From: Posidoniimonas corsicana
Lineage (GTDB): Bacteria; Planctomycetota; Planctomycetia; Pirellulales; Lacipirellulaceae
Assembly (NCBI RefSeq): GCF_007859765.1
Contig: NZ_SIHJ01000004.1
Location: 402,392 to 466,391 of the forward strand
Length of the DNA: 64,000 nucleotides
Direction of reading: 5' to 3'
Every line of letters starts with the position of its first letter. Within the stretch, counting starts at the first letter, position 1. The notes beneath the pieces were generated by a model. That model had not been told where the DNA came from. It saw only the letters and a list, made by a program, of their open reading frames with translations, and did not search any database. Shown piece by piece: positions 8,984-18,324 of this stretch. A program made the translations under genes and the position numbers.

Positions 8984-10909
8984 TCAGCGGCGCCTCCGCT
9001 GCGTTGTTAGAAAGACCAACGCCGCCAGGCAGATCGAGGCGGGTTCGGGGACACTGCCCGCCGCGGCGCCCACCGCGGCGTTGGTCTGGCCGTAGTTGTT
9101 CCGCCACGCGACGTAGTCGCCCTGGTCGATCGGGCCCGACGCGCCCGGCGCGCGGGAGTTAGCCGCCAGCGCCGACGGGTCTTGGCCCAGGTTGTCACGC
9201 CAGATGGTGTAGTCCGCCGCGTCGACCGTGCCGTCGCCGTTGTAGTCGCCCACCAGCCCGCCCTGCGGCAGCGTGGTGAGCATGTCGTCGAACACGACCT
9301 TGCCGAACCGGAAGAAGTTCTCGTTGGGCAACGCGAAGCGGAACACCAGGTCCTCCTCCGCGCTAGGGCTGTCGAAGTCGTACGGCGCGCCGATCAGGAC
9401 GCCCTCGCTGGCGGCGATCGTCAGGTCGCCGATGGGCGCCAGCTCCGACAGGGTCGCGGCGTCCCGGATCGCTTCCTCCCACAGGCCGCCGCCGACGCTC
9501 TGGTTCTCGAGGCTGTCCCAGCCCGCCAGCGACGCGTCTAGCGAACCCGACGCCGAGTCAATAACGTAGGTGTCGATCGTGACCGCCTCGCGGAAGCCGT
9601 TGAGGATCTGCGCCTCGCCGGTCGTCCGGTCGACGTTGAGCGTCAGCGTGTCGGTCGGGATCCCCTCGTAGAGGATCACGCCGTTGGTGAACACGTTCGA
9701 GCCGGGCGTCGAGAAGCGGAAGGTGACGTCGTCCGTGTCGACGCCGAACGCCTGGGGCGCGGGCTGGAAGACGTCGCCCAGGGCGACCGTGGTGTTCGCG
9801 GCGACCGTGCCGGACGAGAGCGGGTTGAGCTCGGACAACGCGGTCTGGCTCTTGTTGGCCACCTGCCAGCCTTCGGCGGGGGCGAAGGTCAGGAAGTTAG
9901 AGTCGTTGAGGGACCCCGCAGCCGAACCAACCGTGTAGGCGTCGAACGCCAGAGTCGCGGACGAGCCCGGGTTCTGCATCGACACCTCGCCGGTGCGGCG
10001 GTTGACGATCAGCACCGGCTGCTGCTCGAAGACAATGCTGGTTTCAAACCCGTTGGCTCCGCCCGCCGCCGTGCTGGTGCGGACGCTCACCCCGAGCGAG
10101 ATGCCCGGCACGTCGGACACGTCCACCGCGCCGAAGCCGTTGATCACCGACCCAGAGTCCGCCAGCAGGTAGGAGGTCCCGACCGCCGGCGTCATGCCTT
10201 GGGTGTCGATCTTCAGCGTGCCGCCGAGGTCGAGCTGGCCGCCCACCGAGATCGCCGACGGGCCGCCAGCGCCGAAGCTCCAGGTGTGGGTTCCGCCCTG
10301 GCCGAGGATCGCGTTGCCCGAGATCGCCAGCGACACGCCGCCGCCGGTGATCGTCAGGTTCTTGTCGAGGAACGCCGAGGCGGCCGACACGCTCGCCGAG
10401 CCCGAGAGGTTGATCGCGCTGGCCGCGGCGCCGTTGCTCGGGGTCGACAGCTCGTTGCCGATCGTCAGCACGCCGCCGGTCACGTTCAGGGTCCCCCGTC
10501 CGCCGTCGAGCCCGACGATCAGGTTGGCCGGCACATCCCCGGCGGTCGACTCGGTGCCCGGCCCGACCACCAGGTTGTCGCCGGCGCCGACGTTGAGCGT
10601 TCCGCTGTAGGCGCCGCCGCGCCCCAGCACCAGCTGCGGGGTGGGCGTGGAGGAGAGGTTGCCGTCGACCTCGACGACCGGGTTGGGGTCGACCTCCAGG
10701 CCCGGGTCGCCGCCGATCACCGCGCGGCTGAAGGTGCCGTCGGGCGCGATGAGGAAGCTCCAGTTGTTGTCGTCAGAGAACGAGGAGTCGTCGCCGCCGA
10801 AACCGCCGTCGGAGCCGATCCACACGTTCTCCTGCGCCATTGCCCCGCCCGCCAGCGGCGCCGCGACGAGCGCCGCTACCAGGGCGGCTGTTCGCAAGTT
10901 GGCCTTCAT
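8984..10909 (-). CDS. Secreted PEP-CTERM/dockerin protein with beta-rich repeats
   Basis: A 641-aa secreted protein: signal peptide about 1-25 ending AMA, then a Gly/Ser/Thr-rich beta-helix-like region with motifs such as [13 protein letters not shown] and [16 protein letters not shown] resembling autotransporter-associated repeats. Two similar segments follow, each beginning L(I/N)V(N/D)R.TGE (about 300 and 430), suggesting a duplicated beta-sandwich domain. Near residues 560-610 there is a dockerin-type calcium loop [22 protein letters not shown]. The C-terminus is [15 protein letters not shown] plus a run of Arg, a PEP-CTERM sorting signal. No catalytic motif is seen. It sits 83 bp upstream of the DUF1559 gene in the leftward array. 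Confidence 0.85.
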   Translation of the reverse strand: MKANLRTAALVAALVAAPLAGGAMAQENVWIGSDGGFGGDDSSFSDDNNWSFLIAPDGTFSRAVIGGDPGLEVDPNPVVEVDGNLSSTPTPQLVLGRGGAYSGTLNVGAGDNLVVGPGTESTAGDVPANLIVGLDGGRGTLNVTGGVLTIGNELSTPSNGAAASAINLSGSASVSAASAFLDKNLTITGGGVSLAISGNAILGQGGTHTWSFGAGGPSAISVGGQLDLGGTLKIDTQGMTPAVGTSYLLADSGSVINGFGAVDVSDVPGISLGVSVRTSTAAGGANGFETSIVFEQQPVLIVNRRTGEVSMQNPGSSATLAFDAYTVGSAAGSLNDSNFLTFAPAEGWQVANKSQTALSELNPLSSGTVAANTTVALGDVFQPAPQAFGVDTDDVTFRFSTPGSNVFTNGVILYEGIPTDTLTLNVDRTTGEAQILNGFREAVTIDTYVIDSASGSLDASLAGWDSLENQSVGGGLWEEAIRDAATLSELAPIGDLTIAASEGVLIGAPYDFDSPSAEEDLVFRFALPNENFFRFGKVVFDDMLTTLPQGGLVGDYNGDGTVDAADYTIWRDNLGQDPSALAANSRAPGASGPIDQGDYVAWRNNYGQTNAAVGAAAGSVPEPASICLAALVFLTTQRRRR

Positions 10910-10991
10910 GGTGATGTTGCCTTATCGATGATGAGGCGCCGGGGCCGCAGCCCGCCGCGCTTTGAGTGTGAGAAGCACGCCGCCGGAGGCC

Positions 10992-12125
10992 CTAGCCCCG
11001 CCGCCGGCCTATCCGGGCGGCCGCCGCGAGGCCAACGAGCAGCATCGCGGCCGCGGAGGGCTCGGGCACGCTCAGCGACGCGAACGCCGACTGCACGGCC
11101 GACGCCGACCCGCCCGAAGCCAGGAACGCGTCCTTCCACTCGCGGAAGTCCTCGATGCTCACAATGCCGTTCAGGTTGAGGTCGCCGTCCATCCGCGAGA
11201 GCGTGGACCCGAAGCTCGCGTTGGACTCCAGCCAGTTGTCGCGGATGGGGTCGAAGTCCGCCAACTCGACAAAGCCGTTCCCGCTGGTGTCACCGAGCAC
11301 GAAGTCGGGCACCACCGAGGTGACGCTCTCGTACGTGGATCCCAGACGCAGCTCGTCGTAGGTGAAGTCGCCAGCGATGCCGAACCGCGCGAACGAGGTC
11401 GCGTTGATGTTGATGTTGAAGCCGGTCGCCGAGAAGTCGACCGTGGAGAGCGACTCGTCGGCCAGGTTCTCGGGGTTCCGCCACACGGTCACGGCGTCGG
11501 CGTCGTTAACGTCCGACAGGTCGAACTTGGCGACAAACAGGTTGGTCAGCTCGTCGTTGACGCCCAGGTCGCCGGCGAACCCGCCGCCGAGGTCAGAGTT
11601 GAACAGGGACACCGAGTAGTTGGGCGTCTGCGAGACGCCGTCGATGTTCTCGCCGACGACGATCTGGAACTGCCGGTCGCCATCGCCCAGCCCGTTGGCG
11701 TTGTGCAACTCCAGCCCGCCGTAGGTGATCTGCGCGCCGTTCGTGGCGGTGGTCGCCTGCATCAGGAAGCTCATGTAGAGCGTGCGGTTGGAGTCGCCGG
11801 TGACCGGCGTCGACAGCGTGCGGCCGATGCGGCCCTCGAACGGCGACCCGCTGGCCAGGGTCTGGATGGCGCCCCCTTCCGCGGGGATCGTGCTGTAGGT
11901 CAGGCCGGTTTCGGTGGTCTGCCAGGCGTTGCCCTGGAAGCCGTCGTTCCACGCGCCGGTCCAGCCGAGGATGCTGGGCGACTGCCCCAGCACCTGCCCG
12001 GCCGCGTACTCGCCCTCCGCCGGGTTGGAACCGATCAGGAAGCTGTCGATCGGCTGCGCGAGGAGGCTGCTAGGCAGGGCGAGGGCGGCGCCGACCGCCG
12101 CCGTGATGATCACGTGTCGAAGCAT
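10992..12125 (-). CDS. Secreted PEP-CTERM protein with LamG-like domain
   Basis: A 377-aa protein with signal peptide MLRHVIITAAVGAALALPSS. Residues about 20-245 look like a jelly-roll, concanavalin-like domain (WTGAWNDGFQGNAW, LYMSFLMQ, ITYGGLELHN, VTVWRNPENLADES). The same domain occurs in the C-terminal part of the FecR-like protein encoded at 13366-15201, with the shared pattern L.V...D..D...DAV..(W/Y)RNP..L.DES. Residues about 260-340 contain dockerin-like Asp loops (GDTSGNGFVELADF, DGDLNLNGIVSIEDF). The tail VPEPSAAAMLLVGLAAA with GRRRG is PEP-CTERM. The ATG at 12125 starts at the signal peptide; a start eight codons earlier is possible. Confidence 0.85.
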   Translation of the reverse strand: MLRHVIITAAVGAALALPSSLLAQPIDSFLIGSNPAEGEYAAGQVLGQSPSILGWTGAWNDGFQGNAWQTTETGLTYSTIPAEGGAIQTLASGSPFEGRIGRTLSTPVTGDSNRTLYMSFLMQATTATNGAQITYGGLELHNANGLGDGDRQFQIVVGENIDGVSQTPNYSVSLFNSDLGGGFAGDLGVNDELTNLFVAKFDLSDVNDADAVTVWRNPENLADESLSTVDFSATGFNININATSFARFGIAGDFTYDELRLGSTYESVTSVVPDFVLGDTSGNGFVELADFDPIRDNWLESNASFGSTLSRMDGDLNLNGIVSIEDFREWKDAFLASGGSASAVQSAFASLSVPEPSAAAMLLVGLAAAARIGRRRG

Positions 12126-12259
12126 GGGAGGAATCTCCGGTGGAGTCACAGTGAGTTCGTGTGAAGAGTGCGTTGTCGATCCCAGCGGGGCAACGCGGTG
12201 AGTTGAGTAGCAATCCGCTTTACAAACTCCAGTTTCATTCTAGTTGCCAGCGATGCGGT

Positions 12260-13141
12260 CTAACCCTGCGCCCCTGGGAACGCCGATGCCGAACGACGGC
12301 GGGCGCCCGCTATCCCCAGCAGGCCGGCCAGGCACAACGCCGCGGCCGTGGGCTCCGGGACCGGCACGAGCACCGACCCCAGGGTCTGGCCATCCCCGCC
12401 GCCGATGTTGCCGCCGCCGCCGATCCCGGGCAGCACCTGGTTGGAGATAAAGGTGGCGTCGCCGCTGGTGACCAGTGCGGTCACGCGTACAGCGCGGTTG
12501 GTCACCCCGAACGCGGCAGCCATGTCGATCTCAAACTCCAGCCCCGTGGTGGCGGTCGCCGCGTCGGCGGCGCTGGCGCCGTCCACGCCCAGCACATTCG
12601 AGTTGTCCCAGCCCACGGTGACGCCGGCGTTGGACACGTTGGAGATGGGCAGGTCGCCCGGCCCCCCGCCGGAGAGGATCGAAACGGCGGAGTTGTCCAC
12701 CAGGTCGAAGAAGTTGACGCCGTGGAAACCGCCGCCCACCTCGACCCGCAGGCCGTGGTCCATCTCGGCGCCGCCGAACGACAGGCCCGCAAGGTTGTTG
12801 ATCTCGTTGAAGCCGCCGTCGACGTTGTCGCCCTGCAGCGTGCCCTCGCCGCCGGGGACGGCGTCAAAGAAGATAAACAGCTTGTTGAAGTTGCCTTCCA
12901 GGTTGCCGGTGAGCCCGACCGTGAGGGTCGACCCGTCGTTCGACGCGTAGAGCTGGTTCAGCTCGGAACCGCCGGCCGAGTCCTGTCCCCCGCCGGTGGC
13001 GTTGCCGAACCCGGTGGTTGTGTCTTGGGTCGCCAGCAACGGGAGGCCCTCCGAAGGGATCGCTTGGCCGTCGATCGTCGCGGCGACCACTGGTCCTGCG
13101 GTGAGGAACGCCATCGCCGCGATTGCTGCTGCTCGTCTCAT
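12260..13141 (-). CDS. Secreted PEP-CTERM protein of unknown function
   Basis: A 293-aa protein with a signal peptide (MRRAAAIAAMAFLTAGPVVA). The body is rich in Gly, Asp and Asn with predicted beta strands, for instance LTVGLTGNLEGNFNKLFIFFD and VTVGWDNSNVLGV, reminiscent of extracellular beta-sandwich domains. A Gly-rich linker (GIGGGGNIGGGDG) precedes a PEP-CTERM signal VPEPTAAALCLAGLLGIA followed by RRR. There is a short polar extension after the Arg cluster (SASAFPGAQG), a little unusual for this signal. It is separated by 134 bp from the next secreted gene downstream and by 224 bp from the FecR gene upstream. No enzyme motif is visible. Confidence 0.8.
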   Translation of the reverse strand: MRRAAAIAAMAFLTAGPVVAATIDGQAIPSEGLPLLATQDTTTGFGNATGGGQDSAGGSELNQLYASNDGSTLTVGLTGNLEGNFNKLFIFFDAVPGGEGTLQGDNVDGGFNEINNLAGLSFGGAEMDHGLRVEVGGGFHGVNFFDLVDNSAVSILSGGGPGDLPISNVSNAGVTVGWDNSNVLGVDGASAADAATATTGLEFEIDMAAAFGVTNRAVRVTALVTSGDATFISNQVLPGIGGGGNIGGGDGQTLGSVLVPVPEPTAAALCLAGLLGIAGARRRSASAFPGAQG

Positions 13142-13365
13142 TATGCTTGCGCCTCAGGTGGTGGAATGCTTGCTGTGCTTCATACCCCGCGGCGGCGGGC
13201 TGCCTGGAGCCCGGTTCACCGCGATCTATCAGGATCGAGTCGCTCAACTTGCCCGGTCGCCCGGCCCCGCCGCACCACGGCCTCCACACGAGGCCACGGA
13301 CAGTAAGTCGATGTTGGTTGGAAGAGTCGAGTTGAAAAGCCGCCGTGCCTGTTCGGGCGTAAGTG

Positions 13366-15201
13366 TCACCGCACCGTCGGTCCGATCAGGAGCAGCCCCG
13401 TGTTCCAAGGAGCTAGGCTCCGGGGGGCGGTCGCCGCCAAGCGGTCAGGAGCCACCGGCAACCCGATACGGGCGACCGGCCGCGTCAGGTTGTTCCGGAT
13501 GTGGTCCCGCTGGCCGGTCACCGCCCGGTAGTTGGTGCCGACCCGAACCTCGTCGACCTCGTGGATCTTCTGCCCCTCGAAGTTGCCGAGGCTGATGCGG
13601 TCGAAGGCGAAGTTGCCCCGCAGCCGCGCGTCAACTTTGTTCTCGGACTCATCGATCAGCGAAGTCGGGTTGCGGTAAACGACCGCCTCGTCGCGGTCGT
13701 CGTCGCGGAAGTCGATGCGGACCACAATCAGGTTGGCGTCGGTGTTCTCCTCGCCGAGCGACGGGTAGTTCGAGGCCCCATAGGCGTTGTAGTTCGAAGT
13801 GACGCCGTAGCCAGCCCCCTCGGCGCCGTTTCCGACGCACAGCACACGGTTGGCGTTGCCGTCGCCGCGGTTGAGCTCGAACCCGTAGAAGACGTCGTTG
13901 GTCCGGTCGACCCGCTGCAGGAAGCTGACGTAGATGCTCTTGCCTTCTTTGCCGAGCAGCCGGTGGCCGTCCCGGTTCTCCACCAGCCCGGCCGCGTCGA
14001 ACACGCCGCCGATCGACGTGCTCAGCACCCGGCGGATCCGGTTGGACTGGGCGAGCTGCACCGCCTGGTTGCCGATCTGCCGCACCTCGCCGAACGCGAG
14101 GCTCTGCTTCGCCACCTGGTTGGTGGGTTCGCCGCCGGCGGGGTCGTTGGTCTCAATGTCGGCCCACGGGCCGGCCCAGCCAAACCCGCCGTTCTGCCAC
14201 GACAGCGGGCCCACCGGGTAGTCGAACCCCTCGTAGGCGTAGAGGCCCCCGTGGGGGCCGGCACCGGCCGACAGGGATCTAACGAAGCGGTCGTCGTTGG
14301 CGTGGAACCGGGCGACCGTCGTCGAGGCGGGCTGCACCCTGGCGGCCTCTCGCGGGTTCAGCCGGACCGTGCGCAGCTGGTCGCCCGCCTGGTTGAGCAG
14401 GTGGGCCTGGATGGACCCGTCGAAAACGTGCACCTCGCCGCCCCCCAGCCCGTCGGAGAGCAGGCCAAACTCCGCCGCCTGAGCGGGCGGCATGGTGGCG
14501 CCGCCGGCCGCGACCCCGCCGACTCCGATCCGGCCCGAACGGACCAAGAACCACGAGGAGTCGCCCGGCACGCGGGCGGACAGCCGTCCGCTCTCCAGGC
14601 TGGCGGCCTTGGCGTCGTCGATGCTGAGCGAAGCGGGGCCTTCCAGCAGCAGCGTGGCGCCGTTGTCGAACGTGACCTCGGCGATGCCGGCCTCGAGGTC
14701 GAGCCGCTGGCCCGCGTACACCTTCGAACCGAAGCCGGTCTGGCTCGCGGGGTCGTGCCAACGGCAGTTGCGGGTCGCGGAGATCACCGCCACGGGCGTG
14801 GGAGTCGACTCATCTGGCGACGCCGCGGCGACCCGGTCGTCGACTGTGGGCGCCGTTGGCCCGTCGAGCGTAGAGGTGACGAGGCTCGACAGCACCGCGA
14901 CCCCGACGAGCGAAGCGGCGATCGCCAGCCAGCCGGTGCGTCCCACCGCGGCGGTGCGGGTGTGCGGCTCGTGCTCGGAGGAAGCAACCGCAGTGGACGC
15001 GGCAGAGTACTGGGGCCGCGCGCCGTGCACCGCGTGCAGCTCGGCCTCCACCGACAGGTACTCTAGGTAGGTCTCGCGGGCGAGCGGGTCGCTCTCGAGC
15101 AGCTCGTTGAACCGATCGACGCTCTCGGCCGGCAGCTCGCCGTTGCAGAACGCGTCGAGCAGGCGCCGCAGCTCGGCCGATTGGGCTTTGTGGTGACTCA
15201 T
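13366..15201 (-). CDS. FecR-like membrane protein with LamG-like sensor domain
   Basis: A 611-aa probable anti-sigma or sigma-regulating protein. The cytosolic N-terminus (1-60) has the LRRLLDAFCNGELPAESVDRF-like helical segment typical of planctomycete FecR partners of ECF sigma factors. One transmembrane helix lies at about 90-108, followed by a FecR-like beta domain (LDLEAGIAEVTFDNGATLLLEGPASLSI). From about residue 318 to 570 it carries a jelly-roll domain (YEGFDYPVG, IYVSFLQRVD, AVVYRNPTSLIDES) shared with the secreted protein encoded at 10992-12125. The ATG at 15201 overlaps the TGA of the upstream sigma gene (ATGA), which fixes the start; a longer reading frame into the sigma gene is an artefact. 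Confidence 0.88.
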   Translation of the reverse strand: MSHHKAQSAELRRLLDAFCNGELPAESVDRFNELLESDPLARETYLEYLSVEAELHAVHGARPQYSAASTAVASSEHEPHTRTAAVGRTGWLAIAASLVGVAVLSSLVTSTLDGPTAPTVDDRVAAASPDESTPTPVAVISATRNCRWHDPASQTGFGSKVYAGQRLDLEAGIAEVTFDNGATLLLEGPASLSIDDAKAASLESGRLSARVPGDSSWFLVRSGRIGVGGVAAGGATMPPAQAAEFGLLSDGLGGGEVHVFDGSIQAHLLNQAGDQLRTVRLNPREAARVQPASTTVARFHANDDRFVRSLSAGAGPHGGLYAYEGFDYPVGPLSWQNGGFGWAGPWADIETNDPAGGEPTNQVAKQSLAFGEVRQIGNQAVQLAQSNRIRRVLSTSIGGVFDAAGLVENRDGHRLLGKEGKSIYVSFLQRVDRTNDVFYGFELNRGDGNANRVLCVGNGAEGAGYGVTSNYNAYGASNYPSLGEENTDANLIVVRIDFRDDDRDEAVVYRNPTSLIDESENKVDARLRGNFAFDRISLGNFEGQKIHEVDEVRVGTNYRAVTGQRDHIRNNLTRPVARIGLPVAPDRLAATAPRSLAPWNTGLLLIGPTVR

Positions 15202-15761
15202 GCCAGCGTCTCCGCGGAGAGCTTGCGGTCGATACAGCCGTGCAGGGACCGGCGGATCCGGTTCATCGCCTTGTAGACAGTGTTGGCCGGCCGCCCGAGC
15301 AGCTCGGCGACCGTCTTCATCGACTGGCGGGTGTCCGAGTAGCAGTTCCGCACGAGTTCGCGGTCCGATGGGGGGAGTTTTTTTAGGCAGTCGTGCAGGG
15401 CCAGCCGCCGCGAGTCCATCAGGTCCGCCTTGGCCACGGCATCGTCCGCGAGCAGGTCGACCACCGCGTCCGACAGCGGCTTCGCCTGCTTGCTCTGTGT
15501 CCTGCGGAAGCGGCGCACCTGGTAATGGGCGATCACGCTGGCCCACTTCATGAAGCTGGTGTCCGGGTCGAACTGGTCGTAGTCACGCCACAAAATGACA
15601 CAGACCTCCTGGAACACCTCCTCCGCGTCGGTAGGCGACCCGAGCAGCGACACCAGGTACGCGTACAGCCAGCGGTCGTTCTGAGCGAACACCCTGGCGA
15701 ACTGCACGCGCAGGTCGCGGTCGCCCGTTGGGTCGCTGGAGATGTCTTCGTTTGACGCCAT
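15198..15761 (-). CDS. ECF RNA polymerase sigma factor (leftward)
   Basis: A 187-aa sigma-70 family ECF factor with region 2 (FARVFAQNDRWLYAYLVSLLG, then EEVFQEVCVILWRDYDQFD, the core-binding and -10 recognition helices) and region 4 (LPPSDRELVRNCYSD, then VAELLGRPANTVYKAMNRIRRSL, a helix-turn-helix for -35 recognition). The pattern matches the planctomycete/verrucomicrobial ECF group. It is translationally coupled to the FecR-like gene through an ATGA overlap, so the pair is expected to work as sigma factor and membrane-bound regulator. It is transcribed away from a second sigma/FecR pair starting at about 16.3 kb. Target promoters are not visible. Confidence 0.93.
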   Translation of the reverse strand: MASNEDISSDPTGDRDLRVQFARVFAQNDRWLYAYLVSLLGSPTDAEEVFQEVCVILWRDYDQFDPDTSFMKWASVIAHYQVRRFRRTQSKQAKPLSDAVVDLLADDAVAKADLMDSRRLALHDCLKKLPPSDRELVRNCYSDTRQSMKTVAELLGRPANTVYKAMNRIRRSLHGCIDRKLSAETLA

Positions 15762-16307
15762 CCGCCTGTGGCCTCGTGAGTCACCTGTCGGTCCAGGCGT
15801 CGAGCGACGCCGTTCCCCTCTGACTCTGTTGTAATGCGCGCCGACTTCGGGATTAGTACCAGGAAATGCAGAATATCTCCCTGATCTGTCTTCAGACGTC
15901 CCCTGAACGCTCCGTCAGAAGGGGGTAAGTTGTTGCAGTTCAAAGGCTTAGCCTTGATTATGCGGTCCTGTGCAAGAATCGCGGAGGCGCCACACTTAAG
16001 CCGCGGGCTCGAAATTCCCTAGCGTCGCTGACGCTTGCCCACTTGCTGCCCACGCCAGGTCGGCGTGTGAGACCGGTTGGTAGAATCGAGAGCAGCCGTG
16101 CCAGTCGCCGGCGAACCGGCGATGTCGGGCAGACGCGTTGCCGGGCCCGTCCTGCCAGAGAGCGGGTTTTTAAGCGGATGGGCGGTTTTCGCGTCAGATT
16201 TCGCGGCGTGCGGCTCAGTAATAGCACTCGGCGGACCCTTTGAAGTGTTGCGGGGACCAGCCGAGGCCGTCTTGTCTGCGATCGCCTTTTCTAGCGGGGC
16301 CAGCCCG
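15762..16307. other. Divergent promoter region between two ECF sigma genes
   Basis: About 545 bp between two outward-facing sigma genes. No convincing gene: reading frames here have no domain features. The sequence is less GC-rich around 15840-15960 (for example the stretch near 15930 with GGGGGTAAGTTGTTG) than the flanks, consistent with promoter DNA for both arms. I could not assign -35/-10 boxes with confidence. Confidence 0.5.
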
Positions 16308-16841
16308 GTGCCGGACGACAACAGCCGACGTTTTATGGAGATGCTCACCGCCCACCAGCGGGACATCTACTGCTACGTCAACATGCTCCTGGCCGGCAGC
16401 TCGGCCACCCCGGACGTGGTGCAGGACACGAACATCGACCTATGGTCCAACATGGACCTGTTTGACTTCGAGCGGCCCTTCCTGCCCTGGGCGATGAAGT
16501 TTGCCTACAACCGGGTGCTGGCCCACCGCAAGGCGCGGGGGCGGTCGCGGCTGGTGTTCAGCGACGAGTTCGTCCAGGCGCTGAGCGACGACTGCAACGC
16601 CGATCCGGTCGGCGCGGACGAGCGTCTCGGCGCCCTCCGCAACTGCCTGCAGCGGCTCCCCGACGACCACCGCAAGCTGGTCACGGAGCGTTATCAGGGC
16701 GCGCTGTCGGTCAACACGCTGGCGGCCCGCCTTGGCCTGACCCCCAACTCGGTGTCGGCGCAGCTCTACCGCATCCGGCGGTCGCTGGCCAAGTGCATCG
16801 AGGCGCGGCTGCCCGGGACCGTCGAGGGCCTGACGCGATGA
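16308..16841 (+). CDS. ECF RNA polymerase sigma factor (rightward)
   Basis: A 177-aa ECF sigma factor if started at the GTG at 16308 (MPDDNSRRFMEMLTAHQRDIYCY); an ATG at 16335 is the alternative. The open frame continues 77 codons upstream but that part has no sigma features. Region 2 is seen in LTAHQRDIYCYVNMLLAG and DVVQDTNIDLWSNMDLFD; region 4 in LPDDHRKLVTERYQG and LAARLGLTPNSVSAQLYRIRRSL. The family normally begins only a few residues before the L(T)xHQRD segment. The TGA overlaps the ATG of the FecR-like gene (ATGA). It heads the rightward arm that includes GH31 and GH2 enzymes. Confidence 0.9.
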   Translation: MPDDNSRRFMEMLTAHQRDIYCYVNMLLAGSSATPDVVQDTNIDLWSNMDLFDFERPFLPWAMKFAYNRVLAHRKARGRSRLVFSDEFVQALSDDCNADPVGADERLGALRNCLQRLPDDHRKLVTERYQGALSVNTLAARLGLTPNSVSAQLYRIRRSLAKCIEARLPGTVEGLTR

Positions 16842-18226
16842 ACGAACCATCTAGCAACCCGCCCGACGAGTTGCGGCTCAGGAAGCTCCTGGACATCGCA
16901 CTGAGCGGCGCTCAGACCGACAACGAAGCGCTCGAGCTGCGCGAGCTGCTCGACCAGCGGCCGGACCTCCGTCCCGCGGTCGCCGAGCAGCTGCGGGTGC
17001 ACAGCCTGCTGCAGTGGGAGATGGCCCGGCCCTCGAGCGACGACGCGGGCAGCCTGTGCGGGCCGGCCGCGGTGGCCGAGCCGGCGCCGCGGGCCGACGT
17101 CTCGCGCCGCGCCTGGGGGGTGTGGATCGTCACGCTAGCGGCCGCCCTAGGCGGCGTGATGCTGTGGTCGGCCTTGCCCCGCGGCGGGGCGGCAACCGCG
17201 TCGATCGGACAGATCACGCCGGGCGCCGACCTGCGGCTGGCGACCAACACCTCCGCCGTGGTCGACGCCGACGGGCTGGTCCCGGGCGTGCTCGGCATCG
17301 ACGCCGGGTCGCTGGCGATCAAGTTCGCCTCGGGCGTGGAGATGGACATTACCGGCCCGGCGGAGTGCGAGGTGCTCTCCGGCATGCGGGTGCGGCTGAC
17401 GCACGGCCAGGCGACCGCGCAGGTGCCGCGGTGGGCCCGGGGATTCACCATCGAGACGCCGGACGTTGGGGTGGTGGACCTGGGGACCCGGTTCGGCGTG
17501 GCCCGCGAGCCTAACGGCAAGACCGACGTCGTCGTGTTCGAGGGCGAGGTTGACCTCAAGTCCCTTCCGAGCAACACGGCCAAGCCGTTCGAGCGGCGGC
17601 TGGTGCAGGGCGAGGCGGCGCGCATCGACCGCGACGGCGCCATGGAACGCGTGTTCCAGGTGCACGGCGACTGGACCGGCAACGGCTGGTCGACCAGCCG
17701 GCCCGCGGGGCACGAGACGCTGATCTCGGCCGTGTGGGACAACCTCTGGGCGAGCAAGAGTGTCAGCTACTACCAGGTGCTCCCCGGCGGACTGGTCGAG
17801 GACGCCCCGGCCTACGTCGACCACCCGCACGAGTGGAACGGAATCGACGAGAGCGGGCTGCCCGACTTCCTGCGCGGCGCCGAGTACGTGCGCACCGTCA
17901 ATGACTTCCGCTACCTGGGCGAGCTCGCGATCCAGCTAGAAATCGCCCAAGACGCCAACCTGTATGTGCTGTTCGACCAGCGGGTCGCGGCGCCGGCCTG
18001 GCTGAAGGCGGCGTTCGAGGACACCGGCGAGCTGGTCGGCCTGGACGAGGACGCCTGGCACGGCAACCCGGGCTTCACCGTCGAGTCCGGCGCGGGCCGC
18101 AGCATCGACAACACCTTTTCTGTTTGGCGCCGGAGCTGCCGGGCGGGCGAAGTCGTCCTGCTGGGGTCGGTCGGCGACGGCCGAGAGGCCCGCGCCATGT
18201 ACGGCGTCGCCGCGACGCCCCGCTGA
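16838..18226 (+). CDS. FecR-like membrane protein
   Basis: A 462-aa probable anti-sigma/FecR protein. N-terminal helical region (LRKLLDIALSGAQTDNEALELRELL, about 12-55, typical of partners of planctomycete ECF factors), a transmembrane helix at about 93-112 (WIVTLAAALGGVMLWSAL), then a FecR beta domain (FASGVEMDITGPAECEVLSG and VDLGTRFGV) to about residue 260. The C-terminal 190 residues form a domain different from that of the leftward FecR protein; it contains WDNLWASKSVSYYQVLPG and LYVLFDQRVAAPAWL, found in other planctomycete FecR proteins, function unknown. Its start overlaps the sigma stop. The GH31 gene follows after 98 bp. Confidence 0.87.
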   Translation: MNEPSSNPPDELRLRKLLDIALSGAQTDNEALELRELLDQRPDLRPAVAEQLRVHSLLQWEMARPSSDDAGSLCGPAAVAEPAPRADVSRRAWGVWIVTLAAALGGVMLWSALPRGGAATASIGQITPGADLRLATNTSAVVDADGLVPGVLGIDAGSLAIKFASGVEMDITGPAECEVLSGMRVRLTHGQATAQVPRWARGFTIETPDVGVVDLGTRFGVAREPNGKTDVVVFEGEVDLKSLPSNTAKPFERRLVQGEAARIDRDGAMERVFQVHGDWTGNGWSTSRPAGHETLISAVWDNLWASKSVSYYQVLPGGLVEDAPAYVDHPHEWNGIDESGLPDFLRGAEYVRTVNDFRYLGELAIQLEIAQDANLYVLFDQRVAAPAWLKAAFEDTGELVGLDEDAWHGNPGFTVESGAGRSIDNTFSVWRRSCRAGEVVLLGSVGDGREARAMYGVAATPR

Positions 18227-18324
18227 GCGGCCGCCCCTTCGAACCCGCGGCGCCGCACGCGGCGTGCGCGGCCGCCGCGTCGCAGCCCAGCACACCACGA
18301 CGTGACAACCACGATGCGACAACC

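Noticed and set aside
16077..16307. Extension of the rightward sigma frame upstream to 16077
   Set aside because: Sigma family members start shortly before the LTAHQRD segment; the extension has no conserved features.
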